The position numbers and the translations under genes are program-made. The notes beneath the pieces were generated by a model, which did not search any database, was not told where the DNA came from, and worked only from the letters and a program-made list of their open reading frames with translations. From contig CM019214.1 of the NCBI GenBank assembly GCA_009741485.1, positions 2,624,566 to 2,688,565 of the forward strand: a DNA stretch of 64,000 nt, given 5' to 3'. Each line of letters starts with the position of its first letter. Positions within the stretch are counted from its first letter, which is position 1. This DNA comes from Malurus cyaneus samueli. Its lineage: Eukaryota > Chordata > Aves > Passeriformes > Maluridae. Shown piece by piece: positions 48,801 to 60,886 of this stretch.

Positions 48801-51800
48801 TATGATCAGTTCCCAGACCTCCAATTTCGTTGTTTTTTTTAAATTTTATCTTGAAGCATCATTTTGGTAAACATCTCAGGTAAAACACCTTAGAAAGGGA
48901 AAAAGTTCCTGTGAGAACAGCTGTGAGAAACAAAGAATGTGTTTGGGAACTGGAACCAGTTGCATAAGATGATTCTTCAACAAAGAATAAGTCATTATCT
49001 TCCCACTAAATCCAAATTCAGCATTACTCCTTGCAAGGCATCATTTCCTTAAGATATCTCTTCCTTTTTAAGGCTGACATATCTTGACATGATGGCACTG
49101 ATGATAGGATTAGGAGTGATTAGTCAAGACAGTGTAACATCTGAATAAAGCTTTGACAGGGAGCCTGGACCCAGCATGCTGATACTGCACAAGACATCTT
49201 GTTAGACATCATGTTATGAAACACACTTTTTGTTACATTTCTGATCAATATAATGATGAAAGACAAGCTAGATGTTATTTAGTGGTTCTTCATAGCAACT
49301 GATTTTCGTGGTGTTTCAGCTGAAATGTGTTCGTGCTGCCAGTAGGGAGCCAGGGTTTATTTCTGCGTGGGGAAGATCACAGTTTCTCTGTGCTGCCTTC
49401 CAGAAATAGCAGGGAAATTCGTCAAAATTTGCTGTATGTTCTCTCCTTTTCTCCTACATGCAAACCTAGGCAGCCTTCTGAAGATAGCAAGCTCAGCCAA
49501 AATGAAAAAATGAACGGGGTGGTGTAATGGTGTTTGGTGCTGGGCTGAGGCAGGACTGACATTTCATGGTCTGCTGGTTCCAGGAGAGCCCTGTAAGCCT
49601 GGCCTAACCTCCACCGAGGCCAAACACCACAGCTCAGGGTATCTGATGACAAACAGACTCTGCCAAGTGTAAAGGATGGCACTGTGGCTGCTGTCTGACT
49701 GCAGAAATGACCAACAGTAGAGTTTGCATGGTTTTGGGTACATGGCACAGGGAATGCTCAATGGAGCTGCTGAAGATTCTAAAAATATGAAGATATCTTG
49801 TTGTCTACTGTTGTAAAAGATCTCTTTCCAGGGTTATATAGAATTCCACCAGTGGGACATATAATTTAAAACATAAAAACACCTGTGTGCAGGAAGTGAA
49901 GTCTGTGTCAAGGATAAGCTAGAAAATACTATGCTCATGTGTGTAGTACAAGCTGATATTTTTGTGGGTTTATTTTAAAGTGTATTTTACTGCAAAATAA
50001 GAAAAAATCCACAGAAATGATTCCATCTTTAAATTTTATGGTTTTTACTTCTTGGTGCTTTGGTTGTCGGTCTGTTTGTGTGGTTTTGGTTTTGTGCTTT
50101 TATTTTTTTTTTGTTTTTTCTGATCGGGATTAGTTAAATCATGATGCAGTGGACTATCAATTCTATCAGACCAGCTTACTTATCTTAATTCCAGCTGAAA
50201 TCTAATTACCTACTCCCCTGCTGGACTTTGCTTGAGTGAAGAATTTGCTTATGTGATGTTTTGTACAGGGGGTTGTGGTTGTGACAAGTAGAATCTAAAT
50301 CAAAATTATCATCAGCCTTTTTTTTTTTTTTTTTTTTTAATACCAGTTCTCTGTTAGGCAGAGATTCCATAGCAGTAAGTCTGAGATGCTAAACTTTTGA
50401 GACATTCTGCTCTCTGTGGACTTCCTCAAAATCTCTGTGCAGAATGGATTCCTCTCCTCCATATTTGTGTAAAAATGTGTGGAGATGTGTTCCCAGCACT
50501 GTGTCTCCTCAGTAAGTACTGTGCAAATGAATTTGAGCAGGGTGAGTTTGCACCAACTGAAGGTAAACTGAGGTTAGGAACAAGCAAAGAGATTTTTTTT
50601 TTGCTTTCCCTCAACTCATGGACTTCAATAATGCAGTGCAATGAGGCTGTAGGGCCTTCTTTTCTAGGAACCTCAATTTAAGTGTGAGCATCACATGGAG
50701 ATTCCACTGGAGTTGGAGAAAAAGGCAGTTTCAGGAGTGTCTGAAGGTAATGTCAGACTGACTGCTTTTCTTTTTCCTCCTCCTTAATCATCATCACAGG
50801 CAGCTGAACCAGAACTGACTCCACTTTGTATTATTTTAAAGGGGGATGAGGAAGACAGAGCCTCAGCTGTTATCTGAACCTCAGTGGGGTGAGGATCCTG
50901 TGTATTTTTTGTGACATGTCACATGAGGGTCTCTGCAGCATGAAGATTTAAGGTGCCCAAGAAAAGGCACCTAATATTTTACTGCAACATCTTAGAATTT
51001 GCATTGCTTTCTAAAACTTTTTTTTTTTATTTTAAAAGTTATTACTAGCAGATGCAAATTTTATATAGATATTAACTATAGAGAGTATTGTAATTTGTTA
51101 TTTGAATTACCATAATAGCAGATGTTTTCCATGCTGTGGTGGCAGTGCAGATTTTATGTCCTTAACACATACCCAGGTGGGTGTAAATATTAGCACATCT
51201 ATACTGTTTTGCATATGCATCTGAGGAATCCAAAGACTAAATTTATTCTTCATTATCCACAGAGAGAGTATTTGTAACAGTTCACAATTAAATTAGTGGT
51301 CCAAACAGCAGCCACGTTTGCTGGGTTGTGGATTATTTTAGAAACAATTCTAAAGTAATCATTTCTCCTACAGTTGATGACAAATGCAGATTGGTCAACT
51401 TACTCCTGAAATATTTATCAAATATAACTGTGGGTAAGGTACATTCTCAAAGAACCAACTCCTGTAGTGATGGGGTTTAAGCTTCTATTTGCAGCTTGGT
51501 GTTTTGGCTCTGCTAAATTTGCCCATGGTTTCATGTTACCACCATTCATCACATTATCTGAGCAATTTCCAGACAATAACAGGCAATTATAAATTCCTGG
51601 GAACAGGAACATTTGTGGGTTGTTTCATTACAAATGGGAACAAACTTTAAATAACTCCTCACTAGTCTTCTAGATAAAATTCCTAAACCCTCAAGGATCC
51701 TTCAGCTGCAGACTGTGCAGTAAAGGAAATGTTTTTTAGCAGAATTTTCAGATCAAGTTAGTACTTGTGTGTGCTTTTAAGATAATGTAGAGCAGAAATC

Positions 51801-52548
51801 AGCAACACCAGAAAGCTAGTAAGGCTTTCTTACCCATATTGTAGATGTGTTAAGAGATTGAGTCAGAGGTTGTTGCAAACCTGAAATGTAAGGCTACTTC
51901 CTTTCTGAGAATTTTGGCTAGTTAGAAGTAATCTTAAAAATAGATTAAAAACATGATCTTTTATTGAATGTTTTTAGCTACAGGAGAAAATTTTGAATGC
52001 TTTATAACTATATTGAGACAAACACAAATGAAGAGAAGGTATAGGATCTCTGCTTTTTCAGCACACCCAGGGGTGTCTCAGGTCTAATTGTGTATTATGG
52101 AAATTGTATTTTTTTTGAGTATGTCAGCCAGTGTTGAACTGCTTCTCTTTGATCACCAAATCCGCTAGGTTTTTCCTAGCTAAGGAAGGATCTCTGCTTC
52201 CCTGACAAAGACATTTCTCATTTGCATGAGGCTTTTAGCCTCTTAATCTTTAGGGACTCTGGGGAGGCAAAGTAGTGTTCTGCATCAATAACCCTTCACA
52301 TCAAATATCTGTCAAGAGAAGTACCTGAGGTTTTGTTACCGCTGCAAATATTCTTTAGTTTTTCTCTCCTTGCCTTGACTCTCAAGGTTTTTCTGTTGGC
52401 CTTCTGTTCTTTGCCCAGATATAGTTGTTAGGATTGACATTTCCAAAATTATGATTCTGTAAAAGGGTTTTCATGGATCTGTGTGTGAGGATGGTGCTTG
52501 AATTCATGTTGTCCTCTACTCATAGGATCGGTTTTAGTGGATGTGTGA
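45879..52548. other. unique sequence; simple repeats; possible conserved block
   Basis: About 6.7 kb without a recognised gene. It holds a (TTTA)n run at 46324-46343, a T run of 21 at 50318-50338 and T-rich DNA near 50100-50120. The 46240-46690 portion has mixed, non-repetitive composition and could be a conserved non-coding element, but this cannot be tested from one sequence. Confidence 0.4.
50318..50338. repeat. poly(T) run
   Basis: Twenty-one consecutive T. It may be a microsatellite or the poly(A) of a minus-strand retroposed sequence, but no adjacent element was recognised. Confidence 0.85.
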
Positions 52549-52676
52549 TGGAGCCAGTGATGATTGGTGTTCCCCAGTCTTACTGGGACTGATACTGGTT
52601 TTTTTGGTGACATGGACAACGGGATTGAGTGCACCCTCAGCAGGTTTACTGATGACACTAAGCTGTGTGGTTCAGC

Positions 52677-53266
52677 TGTAAGAGACCATACAGAGACCTC
52701 ACATCATCGACATGGACTGAGACTGAACACCCAAAACCCCAAGGGGAGAAAGGGGGACTTTTGCTCAAAGGAGTCCGCAGATCAAGGTGGGATGACTGCC
52801 AAGTTCCAGTTCCAGGCTGCTGAGTACAAGTGTAGCTTGGATGGTCGCACCGTTCCTGACTGAAGGCGAGGAGAGAACGGTACAGCCACAGCCCATGCTG
52901 CACACCTCATGGAACAATGGACATTCTTTCCCACCTCTTGGTTGGTTTTTCCAACTTCACAACCCCTGGCTGCTGCCACCCGCTTTCAAAAGACTATAAA
53001 GAGTCTCTCCTGAAAAGACCCTGATGGGATCCCCCCAACGACGTCGGCGAACCCATGGAATCCGGACCTCGAAGGACTCGTTGGAGCCTTGGTAGCTATA
53101 AACCCACTCTTTCTCTCTCTCACTTCTCTCTTTTTTCTGCTTCTCACCCTCTTCTATCGAAAATCCAATAAAATTGTTCTGATTTTGAATAATACTTGCC
53201 CTCGTTTTTTTGCACTCTGAGATTCTGATAAGAACCCCTCCCGCTTGGGTTAAGTGGATTGTGACA
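52677..53266 (+). mobile_element. solo LTR, family X copy 3, nested in CR1
   Basis: A 590-bp element from TGTAAGAGACC to TTGTGACA, flanked by exact 5-bp duplications tcagc (52672-52676 and 53267-53271). AATAAA is at 53167-53172. It is shorter than its relatives because of many small deletions. It interrupts the CR1 reverse-transcriptase frame just after the DD block. Confidence 0.93.
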
Positions 53267-53378
53267 TCAGCCCACATGCTGGAGGGAAGGGATGCCATCC
53301 AGAGGGACCTGGGCAGGCTTGAGAGGTGGGCTCGTGCAAACTCGTGGTGTTCAATGAAGTGAACTGCACCTGCAGAAA

Positions 53379-53763
53379 TGTTGCAGAAGGGAAGACTCGG
53401 ACCACTCAATATGAGTTATAAGGAGCTTCATTTATTGCAAACAAGTCTAAGTTTATATACATAATTAGCTCATACATATTCTGTAATACATATATCTCAT
53501 AGGTCCACTCCTACACGTCAACTCCACCTTAATGATCATTTGCCAATTTCCCTTATCTACTTATTTTCCCAGGGCACACACACAAGTATCTTGTAGGGAT
53601 TTCCAGCGGCTTAAAAACAGATGTCCTTGCATTGCTTCATGCTTCAGAAAATTGTTCACACAATCTCAGCAATTATTCTAGCTGAGTGCGATACTTGTAT
53701 TTTTCCATCTCGCTAAGGTGTAACATGTCTACGTGACCTTTCTCAGCTAGCCAGCCTTCCACA
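53379..53763 (-). mobile_element. solo LTR, family T, nested in CR1 (6-bp target site)
   Basis: A 385-bp element, on the + strand from TGTTGCAGAAGG to CCTTCCACA, with inverted-like ends. It is flanked by exact 6-bp duplications cagaaa (53373-53378 and 53764-53769). The sense polyadenylation signal appears as TTTATT at 53431-53436, so the sense strand is minus. It is the only copy in the window. The CR1 sequence resumes directly on its far side, which confirms both boundaries. Confidence 0.87.
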
Positions 53764-54465
53764 CAGAAATCCCAGGTACAATCTATGGGTTGAGCAAAGA
53801 AGTGATTGAGAGCAACCCTGTGGAAAAAAATCTATGGGGTGAAAGTTGATGAAAAACCCGACATGAGCTGGCAGTGTGTCCTCACTGCCCAGAAAGCCAA
53901 ACAAATCCTGGGCTGCGTCCAAAGGAATGGAGGCAGTGGGGTGAAGGAGGCGATTTCCCCTCTCTGCTCTGGGCTCCCCACCTGGAGCACTGTGTACGCT
54001 TCAGGTGCCCCCAACATGAGAAGGACACAGAACTGCGGAGCAAGTCCAGAGGAGGCCACAAACTTGAGAAGGGGACTGGAGCACCTCCCCTGTGAAAACA
54101 GGCTGAGAAAGGTGGGGCTGTTCAGCCTTAGAAAATAAGGAGGATATGTGGAGACCCCATAGCAACCTTTGAGTATCTGAAGGGGAAGGTGAAGGGTTCT
54201 TCATCAAGAACTGTAGAGATGGAACGGGATGGTATAAATAGGTACAAACAGAAAGAGGGGAGATTTAGGTTAGAAGAAATCCATTACTGTGAGGATGGTG
54301 AGACACTGGACCAGGCTGCCCGTGGAGGCTGTGGGTTCCCCAACTGGAAGTGTTCAAGGCCATGTTGGACAAAGCCTTGAGCAACCTATCCTATAAAGAT
54401 GTGTGCCTGCCCAGGACAGAGGGTTGGGGGACAAAAGCCTTAAACTTAATGTGATTCTATTAATG

Positions 54466-55060
54466 AATTATTAATGAATCCTGCATGAGGAATACAAACT
54501 GTGTCCTGAGCTCACAGCTCTGAGCCACCCCTGTGCCCTGCTCAAAGAGTGGGAAGCTCAGGTGCAGGGTGGAAGGATTGCTGGAGGGCCAAGAAAATCT
54601 GTAATGATTCTGAAGCTTCTTCTACTGCTCTTGGACATACTTGGGTGAATTCTGAGGCAGGGGACAGCAGAGGAAATAGAAGGGGTCAGACACCAAGGTA
54701 CTTTGGGAGGCATTACACAGCACATGCACGTCCCACGTGTCTGGAGGAGTTTCTGAAGGCTGCCTGCAGTTCTAGGAAGAAGCCAGATCCTTTCCTGCCT
54801 CTGTACAACAGAAAGCCTGGTATATCTTAATTTCTTAAGATAGTTACATTTTATTTAGCTTCCCTTTCAGGAGAAATTGCCTCCACAGTTTTATTCTGCC
54901 TTGTTCACATGATAGCTTATGTGAAATGAAGCCCTCTTCCCATCTCTGTGCCATGATGCCGCCCCTTTTGTATTTAACTCTCTTTCTGTTTTGAAGAAGG
55001 ATTGGTTTTTAATTTTCTGCCTGTGAAAACTGACGTTCTATGTTTTTGTCTAGAGGGTCT
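54466..55060. other. unique sequence, nothing identified
   Basis: About 600 bp downstream of the CR1 tail. Short open frames only, with no recognised feature. Confidence 0.4.
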
Positions 55061-55062
55061 AA

Positions 55063-55558
55063 CAGAAAATTACTATTACTAGCACAGCAAATGCAGGTTG
55101 TTTTTAGCTGTAACAAGAACAGTGTCTTTCTCCCCACTGCCCTCTATGAGGGTTGGTTTGACTTTCTCCCCGAGAAAATCTTGCAACTGGTCTGGGTCAC
55201 ACCAGAAAACCCAACAACCCAACACCAATCACTCCTCCATATCCAAGAGATTCTGCAATGCCCCTGTTCCATGGTTTAGAGGAGGATAATTTGATCTGGG
55301 CAGTACATGGGAGAAAAACAACAATTCCCAGGTTCAATAACAAACTGGCCATTAACCCAGAGAGGATTCATGTTTTTCTCCTGGTTACCTTCTCTGAGAA
55401 TTGCTTTGACTTTCTCATGGAGAAAACCTTACAACAGCTCTGGGTTACACCAGCAAAGTTTAAACATGTTTGATGTGCCCAGGTCACACCGAGAGGAGAA
55501 TTAGAGCAGTGGGAGCACTCGAGATCAGACATATCCTGGTTTGCCATGATCTTCTGCC
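55063..55558. repeat. diverged direct repeat, about 248-bp period
   Basis: Two consecutive units of about 248 bp align with many substitutions. The best-preserved block is tttgactttct...gagaaaa...ggt(c/t)acaccag, at 55157-55207 and 55405-55457. On the + strand these blocks translate to FDFLPEKILQLVWVTP and FDFLMEKTLQQLWVTP, so even the reading frame is kept there. A further match is gaggaggataatttgatctg (about 55276) with gagaggagaattagagcagt (about 55489). The unit was not recognised. It may be an old satellite, a duplicated piece of an unknown element or a pseudogene. Confidence 0.6.
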
Positions 55559-56620
55559 AGAGATTTCAGCTTCGACTGAAAATCAGTCCTCCTTTGCCCA
55601 GAACTTTGGCTGCTATCCCTGCAGAAAAACCTCCTCACCACTTTGCAGAGTAATCCTCTAATTTAATGTTACAAGCCATGCCTGAAGGCAAAGGTAACTG
55701 AGGTTCTTGTTATCAGATCCCTTGGGATGGATTGGAGTGCATGGACACTAAAATATACCAGTTGCTTCTATAAATATATAATATTTATATATTTATAAAC
55801 ATATAATTATAATGTGTAGTAATAGTGTATATTGTATATTATATATATTATATTTGCATGTTGCATATTGTAATTATATATATATATATAAAATATTATA
55901 TATTATTATATCATTATATTATATTAATATATATATTATATATATTATATTCATATATTATATATATATTCTATATATTTTATTTTTTATATTTATATTA
56001 TATATTTCTTGTGTTACAAAGCACCAAGAAATGATGACATTTTTGAATGCTGTGTAGGTCAGTGCAAAAACGAGAAATGAGTCTGCACTTCTAATTAGCA
56101 AGAAGCTGTGGTGTGTGAGAGGTGACAAGAAGAGGATGACAGAACAACACATGTAAAGGATGCTATTGTGAGCAACTGAGCACTTCTGAATCATTTCAGG
56201 GGCTGTGGGAAGTTTTGCAGTTGACTGCTGTTTGATTGATGCTAGAGAGCATTATAGCAAAACAACCTGAGGAAACAATCCTGGAACAAATTGAGGAATG
56301 AGCTAATTGATAGGGGGCAATTATCCACAGTGTGCGAAGGAATATTTCATTATGCTAATGTTTCCTTGAAAAATGGTGGCACTAAATAAGCTAATGGCTG
56401 AAAAATTATGACAGATAGCAATGAATCCTCAGACTAAGTACACACAGAATACAGGCACCCCACAGCAGATTTGGGTGTCAAAAATTCAGATCTACCATGT
56501 GATCTGGCAAGAGAGACACCCTGAGGGAACAGTTACTGCCCATGGCAAGGTAGCATCAACCAATCTGGAAAAATCTGTTCTTGGTTAAGCAAATTGCAGA
56601 TAAATCCTACTCAACCACCT
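55559..56620. other. unique sequence including a long AT tract
   Basis: Contains the AT-only tract described separately (55766-56010); the rest is unremarkable. Confidence 0.4.
55766..56010. repeat. AT-rich low-complexity tract
   Basis: About 245 bp almost entirely of A and T in irregular (TA)n, ATATT and TATAAT units with little C or G. Open frames across it are rich in Ile and Tyr only because of composition. Length is likely to vary between individuals and assemblies. Confidence 0.9.
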
Positions 56621-56626
56621 TCCATC

Positions 56627-57012
56627 TGTGGGGGAAAAGGCCCCACAAGCCCTGATTCTGAAACTCAGCCAATTATTGTGCATGACTGAGGCCTGGGAAA
56701 AGAAAGGGAGCGTTAACAGCCTGCATGGAGGGGAATAACACAACTACTTGAGAAGATATTGAAATTGTAGAATTGATAATGCAGTGGCTGGAAATTATAA
56801 ACATTATAATACTGTAGTTTTGCAACTAACACCATATGTTCTGATTATATTAAAACAGCTGTTCTCTTGACCAATGTATTGTTGAACAAATGTATACTCT
56901 GGTGCTAAGTGGATAAAAGAGGCTTGTTCCCACAATAAGTTCTTCTTTCTTTCTGTTTTTTCACCCACTTTTGTGTGTTTTGTATCTATTCTTTTTTGTC
57001 GCTGTTTGGCCA
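56627..57012 (+). mobile_element. solo LTR, family Z copy 3 (ERVK-like)
   Basis: A 386-bp copy of the family at 246-662, from TGTGGGGG to GGCCA, about 30 bp shorter through many small gaps and a shortened 3' end. Flanks tccatc (56621-56626) and cccatc (57013-57018) give a 6-bp duplication with one mismatch. Near the end the AATAAA region reads cacaataagttc, so the hexamer has lost one A. Confidence 0.83.
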
Positions 57013-57018
57013 CCCATC

Positions 57019-59971
57019 CTTTCAACCTGAGGAATTCACAGTGCAGGAATTCTTGACCTGCTGATTTGACAGTTAATATCACCAGACTACAGAGATCACT
57101 CCTATACCAATCCATCTGTTGAGATCAGAGTTTGTGCTTCCAGTTGTGCTCTGCCTCTGCCATTAGTGGCTTCAGGAAATTTCAGAACAAATTTTGAGCT
57201 AATTTCAAATCAGAGGGTGGATCACACCTCCCTGGAAAACTGAAAGCAAGGAAAAAAAATCCTCTGCTTAACTTTCTTGCGCATTTCCAAGATTTCTTAC
57301 TTATTGCTGAAGATGCTACACATCAGTAAGTAATTTTTGTCTAAAAGAATGATATGATTCTTGTATCCAGTACCAGAAACAAGAAGAAGTCAATGAATGC
57401 ATGAGAAATACGTGCAATAAGGACCTCTGTCCTAAGTAATCTCCTGAAAAAACAGGACTGAATGAAGCAGCAGAAGTTGCCTTTAGGGATGGTGTCTGGA
57501 TCCTCACTTATATGGGATGATCTCTTGGTTTGTCCTTTGAGATCTTTCTGGAACTGATCCAACTTTGAAAGAAGGTGATTACCATGAAGAAAAGTATTTT
57601 CCAGACTGATCCAAAATCAGACAAGACTGAGGAATTATTATATATAGAATGGCCCAAATTGGAATAAGGACAGTTCTATTTAGTTTTTGTATAATAGGCT
57701 TGCAAAGCATTTAGTTCATGCCCTGGTATACATTTATGGTGACATGCTGTCTCAAGTACTCAAAAATAGTATGTAGGATGCTAAAGATGAATTATTTATG
57801 ACCTTTCATTTGGTCTGTTCTAAGAAGTAGTTAGATTATCATCCTTTTGTGATTGACAGTTTCCTCAAAGTGTCTGACAGGTACTTCCAACCATAATTTT
57901 TATCCCATGTTTTAACAGGTACGTACATATTATACTGATAAAACTTTCATTGGCTTCTATGGGAGCAGTGAATTCTGCATATTTAGTAAATCTCAGCTTC
58001 AGAATCGCATTCATGTAGATTGAAATCTTAAACTCCCAGTGACTCATTAGATTTAAAATGAAGTCTCCTCAGAGGCTTTTGAGTTTTTTGGACTCATGTG
58101 CACATATGCTTATGGGGATGAGTCAAATGCTGTAACTTTCGAGTATTCAGAACAATCTTGCTCTTGAACTTCAGAAAATTTTAACACTGAATTTTCAAGT
58201 TATTTAAGAAAAAATATAAAGAGAAAAAGTAAATAGAAACAAAAAGGGAGTATTGGAAGTGTCACACTGTGTGAAGTGCATGTATGTGCCTAGAATTTTG
58301 TTATGAAGGCATTTGACAAAACCACTGTGAAAATTTCTGTCAGTGATTTTATTCTCTTCCATCAGCTTAGAGCCACACAAATAGCACTGTCACTTCACAA
58401 AAATGTCATGCTTGGAATTCACCAAATAGTGTTTTATTGTTATCTATAGTTCAGGTTGGTTTGTTTACTATTCTGAAGAAGTATGGAAAAATTCTATTGG
58501 AAATGCATGAGTGTGAGAAAGTTTATATTTTAAACTTCAGCTATTTTGGAGTTATTGAAATTTGTACAATGTACTGGTATCTTTATTAGTATTACATGGG
58601 TTGCAACAAACTTTTTATCAGTTTGTCACTCAAAAGACAATTCAGCCAAGGGACATCAATTTTCTTCTACTCATGCACAAGCATCCTCCTTGGAAGTTAC
58701 TATTTCCATTATTTCCTTCTGCTTGAGAGAGACTTTAACCTCGCCTAAGTTTCTAGATTTTAACCTTGTCACTTTAATAGTTGCATTCCCAGGTCTGCCA
58801 CATGCCACTCACTTCCTCTGCCCTTTAACTGGTGAGTAAAATACAAGTAAAATACAAAATTCCATCATTTCCCCGTGAAGGAATCTGTTTCCAGCACCAC
58901 CTACCAGTTGTGAGAAGTCCTCCCAGTCATCTTTGGACTGGGAATGGCTCCACTCCGGCCACTGTTACTGGTGCTGCTTTTTCTCACAAGAAAATTCTGT
59001 CATTTCTCCCACTGCTGCTCTTTGTCTTTCTTGTTCTACTTCTGAAACCTGAGGGGGCTTATACTCTTTCCTAGATTTTTTTTCTCCTTTTTCCTATTTT
59101 TTTTTTCATTCTGGAAATTTTATGCATAAATTCTCAATGAAGAAATTCATTTCTTGTTCCTTGTAGGGCAATGTAGACTTGCCCTCTCACCAGCAACCTT
59201 CTGGTTACTTCACTCATACATGCTCAAACGTTTACACCTGACAACAGCGCAAACAGAAAAAAAAAAATCTCTTCTTTCTTACTAGACATCTCCAAATTCT
59301 AGAGTAGGAACTGGTAAATTGTATGGCTAATCTGACCCATGCTTCCCAAACCATCAGCCATCTGTTCTTGAGCCATCTGGATTTGCTTTGATTCCTGATG
59401 GGCAGATAGTGGTACTGAAAGGAAACATGTGTTAAAACAGAGAAAAATAAATGTCACCAGCGTGGAACTTTAAACAGAGATATTAAATGTAAGACACTAG
59501 AGACAGCAAAGTTTCTTCTTCTTCTGAATAATGAGGAATTTCCATAATTTTCAAAAGATATGGTCTTTTCACAATGAAAAAAAAAAAACCCAAAAACACT
59601 TAAAAAGTGGTTCCTACTTAAATTTCAAATCACTGTCGTTTTTCAGCACAAAAGGATGACCATCTATCTTTATTACAGCAAAAAATGTCAGGGAAACATA
59701 CAACAGTAGCTCTCTGACATTTTACTTTGTCACTAATAAGGAAGTGAATTGATGTTGGTCTTACTGTGAATTGAATGCTTTTTCCCCACCATTCATTCAG
59801 TAAAAAAACAGGTTTGATTTTTCTCCTACAGCAATGTACACATTAGTTAATCATACTCAAAGCTGCACCCAAACCTCAAAACCTCAGAGATTTGTGACCT
59901 TTTAAATGTGAGCACAGCATCTGTAGGACTGGTGCATCTCTAAACACAATTTCCCTGTTTGGTTATTTTAG
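57019..59971. other. unique sequence, nothing identified
   Basis: About 2.9 kb with no recognised gene or repeat. A 97-codon open frame at 58546-58839 ends close to a donor-like aactggtgagta, but its amino-acid content is unremarkable. Confidence 0.4.
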
Positions 59972-60189
59972 AGGCTACAAGAGCCCAGTTGTGTTTAGCT
60001 ACCAGGACACTGCAGCAAAGTCCAAAAATGGGTTATTTCACAATAGTCTTTGATTCAATAACAAAAAAGTACTTAGCCAGCATTGTCTGTGAAAAAAATG
60101 CTGTATTTGCATCTGGATATACAAGAGTGAATTCTGTTATGCAGGCAGCATCCCAAGCAATTGGAAAGCTGCAAACCCCATACCTGTAA
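59972..60189 (+). other. candidate terminal coding exon or open frame
   Basis: An open frame of about 72 codons follows an acceptor-like tttggttattttag and ends at TAA (60187-60189). The first ATG is at 60028, but the frame is open from the acceptor. The product includes GYFTIVFDSITKKYLASI and ends GKLQTPYL. It has a plausible residue mix, yet I recognise no domain and see no partner exon nearby. Chance is a real possibility. Confidence 0.2.
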
Positions 60190-60203
60190 CCTGCACACAG
60201 CCA

Positions 60204-60428
60204 GACAACAACCTTTGCTCACATCCCATAATTTCACCACCTTAAGTGGTTTTTACACTCTTTCAGCCTTTGAATGAGGGAAAGTGGCAAAGTTTTGCTG
60301 AAATCACTGCTATTTCATGCAAGATCATAGGGTGGTAAATAAAATTTTAAGCCAGATAATAAATAGTTTCAATGCATATTCATTTTAGGTGTTTATATAA
60401 TAATATTTTTAACAAAATGCTTTCTCAA
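60204..60428. repeat. duplicated segment, copy a
   Basis: Begins gacaacaacctttgctcac and ends aaatgctttctcaa. A second version with many single-base and short gaps is at 62298-62536. The unit starts 15 bp after the stop codon of the open frame at 59972-60189, which itself is not duplicated. Confidence 0.88.
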
Positions 60429-60454
60429 GTCCCTCACACCCACTCAGTGCAGGT

Positions 60455-60512
60455 CAGTGCTTCTTTGAAATATCTCAGTGTTTCTTTGAAATATTTCAGT
60501 GTTTCTTTGACA
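60455..60512. repeat. 21-bp tandem repeat, about 2.8 units
   Basis: Units begin at 60455, 60476 and 60497 with cagtgcttctttgaaa, cagtgtttctttgaaa and cagtgtttctttgaca. Spacing is exactly 21 bp. Confidence 0.92.
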
Positions 60513-60843
60513 AAGGAGTGCCTCCTGAGCCCTGCATCATGAACAACTGGATGCAAAGAGGAGCTGGTACAACCTAAAAGTGGGAACTTTGTGTTTTTAT
60601 AACAGACACTTCAGTTTCATAAATCACATCTAGAATTACAGAAAGAGTTAAAAGGCAGGGTTTGGATTGTAAATCAAAGTTGCAGTGTCCTGGTTTGGCT
60701 TTCCCAGAATCTGTCTTTGTCCTCATGCCATGTAATGTTTTTATTGATGACTCAGTATGAAACTTTTACTGATAAAGCTGGTGGGTGTACAGATACCAGA
60801 GGAATTTCAAATGAAGCAGGGAACACATCGTGTACAAAGAAGC

Positions 60844-60846
<3 letters not shown>

Positions 60847-60884
<38 letters not shown>
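60847..60884. repeat. poly(A) run of 38
   Basis: Uninterrupted A run preceded by agcggt and followed by gtgaagg. It could be a microsatellite or the tail of a retroposed transcript. No recognisable retrogene precedes it and no flanking duplication was found. Confidence 0.95.

Positions 60885-60886
<2 letters not shown>

Larger units (their letters stand above)
52553..54465 (+). pseudogene. CR1 LINE, 5'-truncated, split by two LTRs
   Basis: This is the 3' part of a CR1 ORF2 plus its tail, in three pieces: 52553-52676, 53267-53378 and 53764-54465. The first piece encodes GIECTLSRFTDDTKLCG (52624-52672), containing the reverse-transcriptase active-site block in its usual CR1 form (F-x-DD, Asp codons at 52651-52656). 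The third piece encodes KNLWGVKVDEKPDMSW, then RGLEHLPCENRLRKVGLFSL and KEGRFRLEE, in known CR1 order, in several frames. The 3' end (gtgattctattaatg) resembles the CR1 tail. Frameshifts and the insertions make it non-functional. Pieces 1 and 2 are joined by tcagc, and pieces 2 and 3 by cagaaa. Confidence 0.9.

Noticed and set aside
55812..56057. Tyr/Ile-rich open frames suggesting membrane proteins
   Set aside because: They lie in the AT-only tract and result purely from TAT/ATA codons.
58546..58839. 97-codon frame followed by a donor-like site
   Set aside because: No acceptor or start context, and the sequence looks like random translation of AT-rich DNA.
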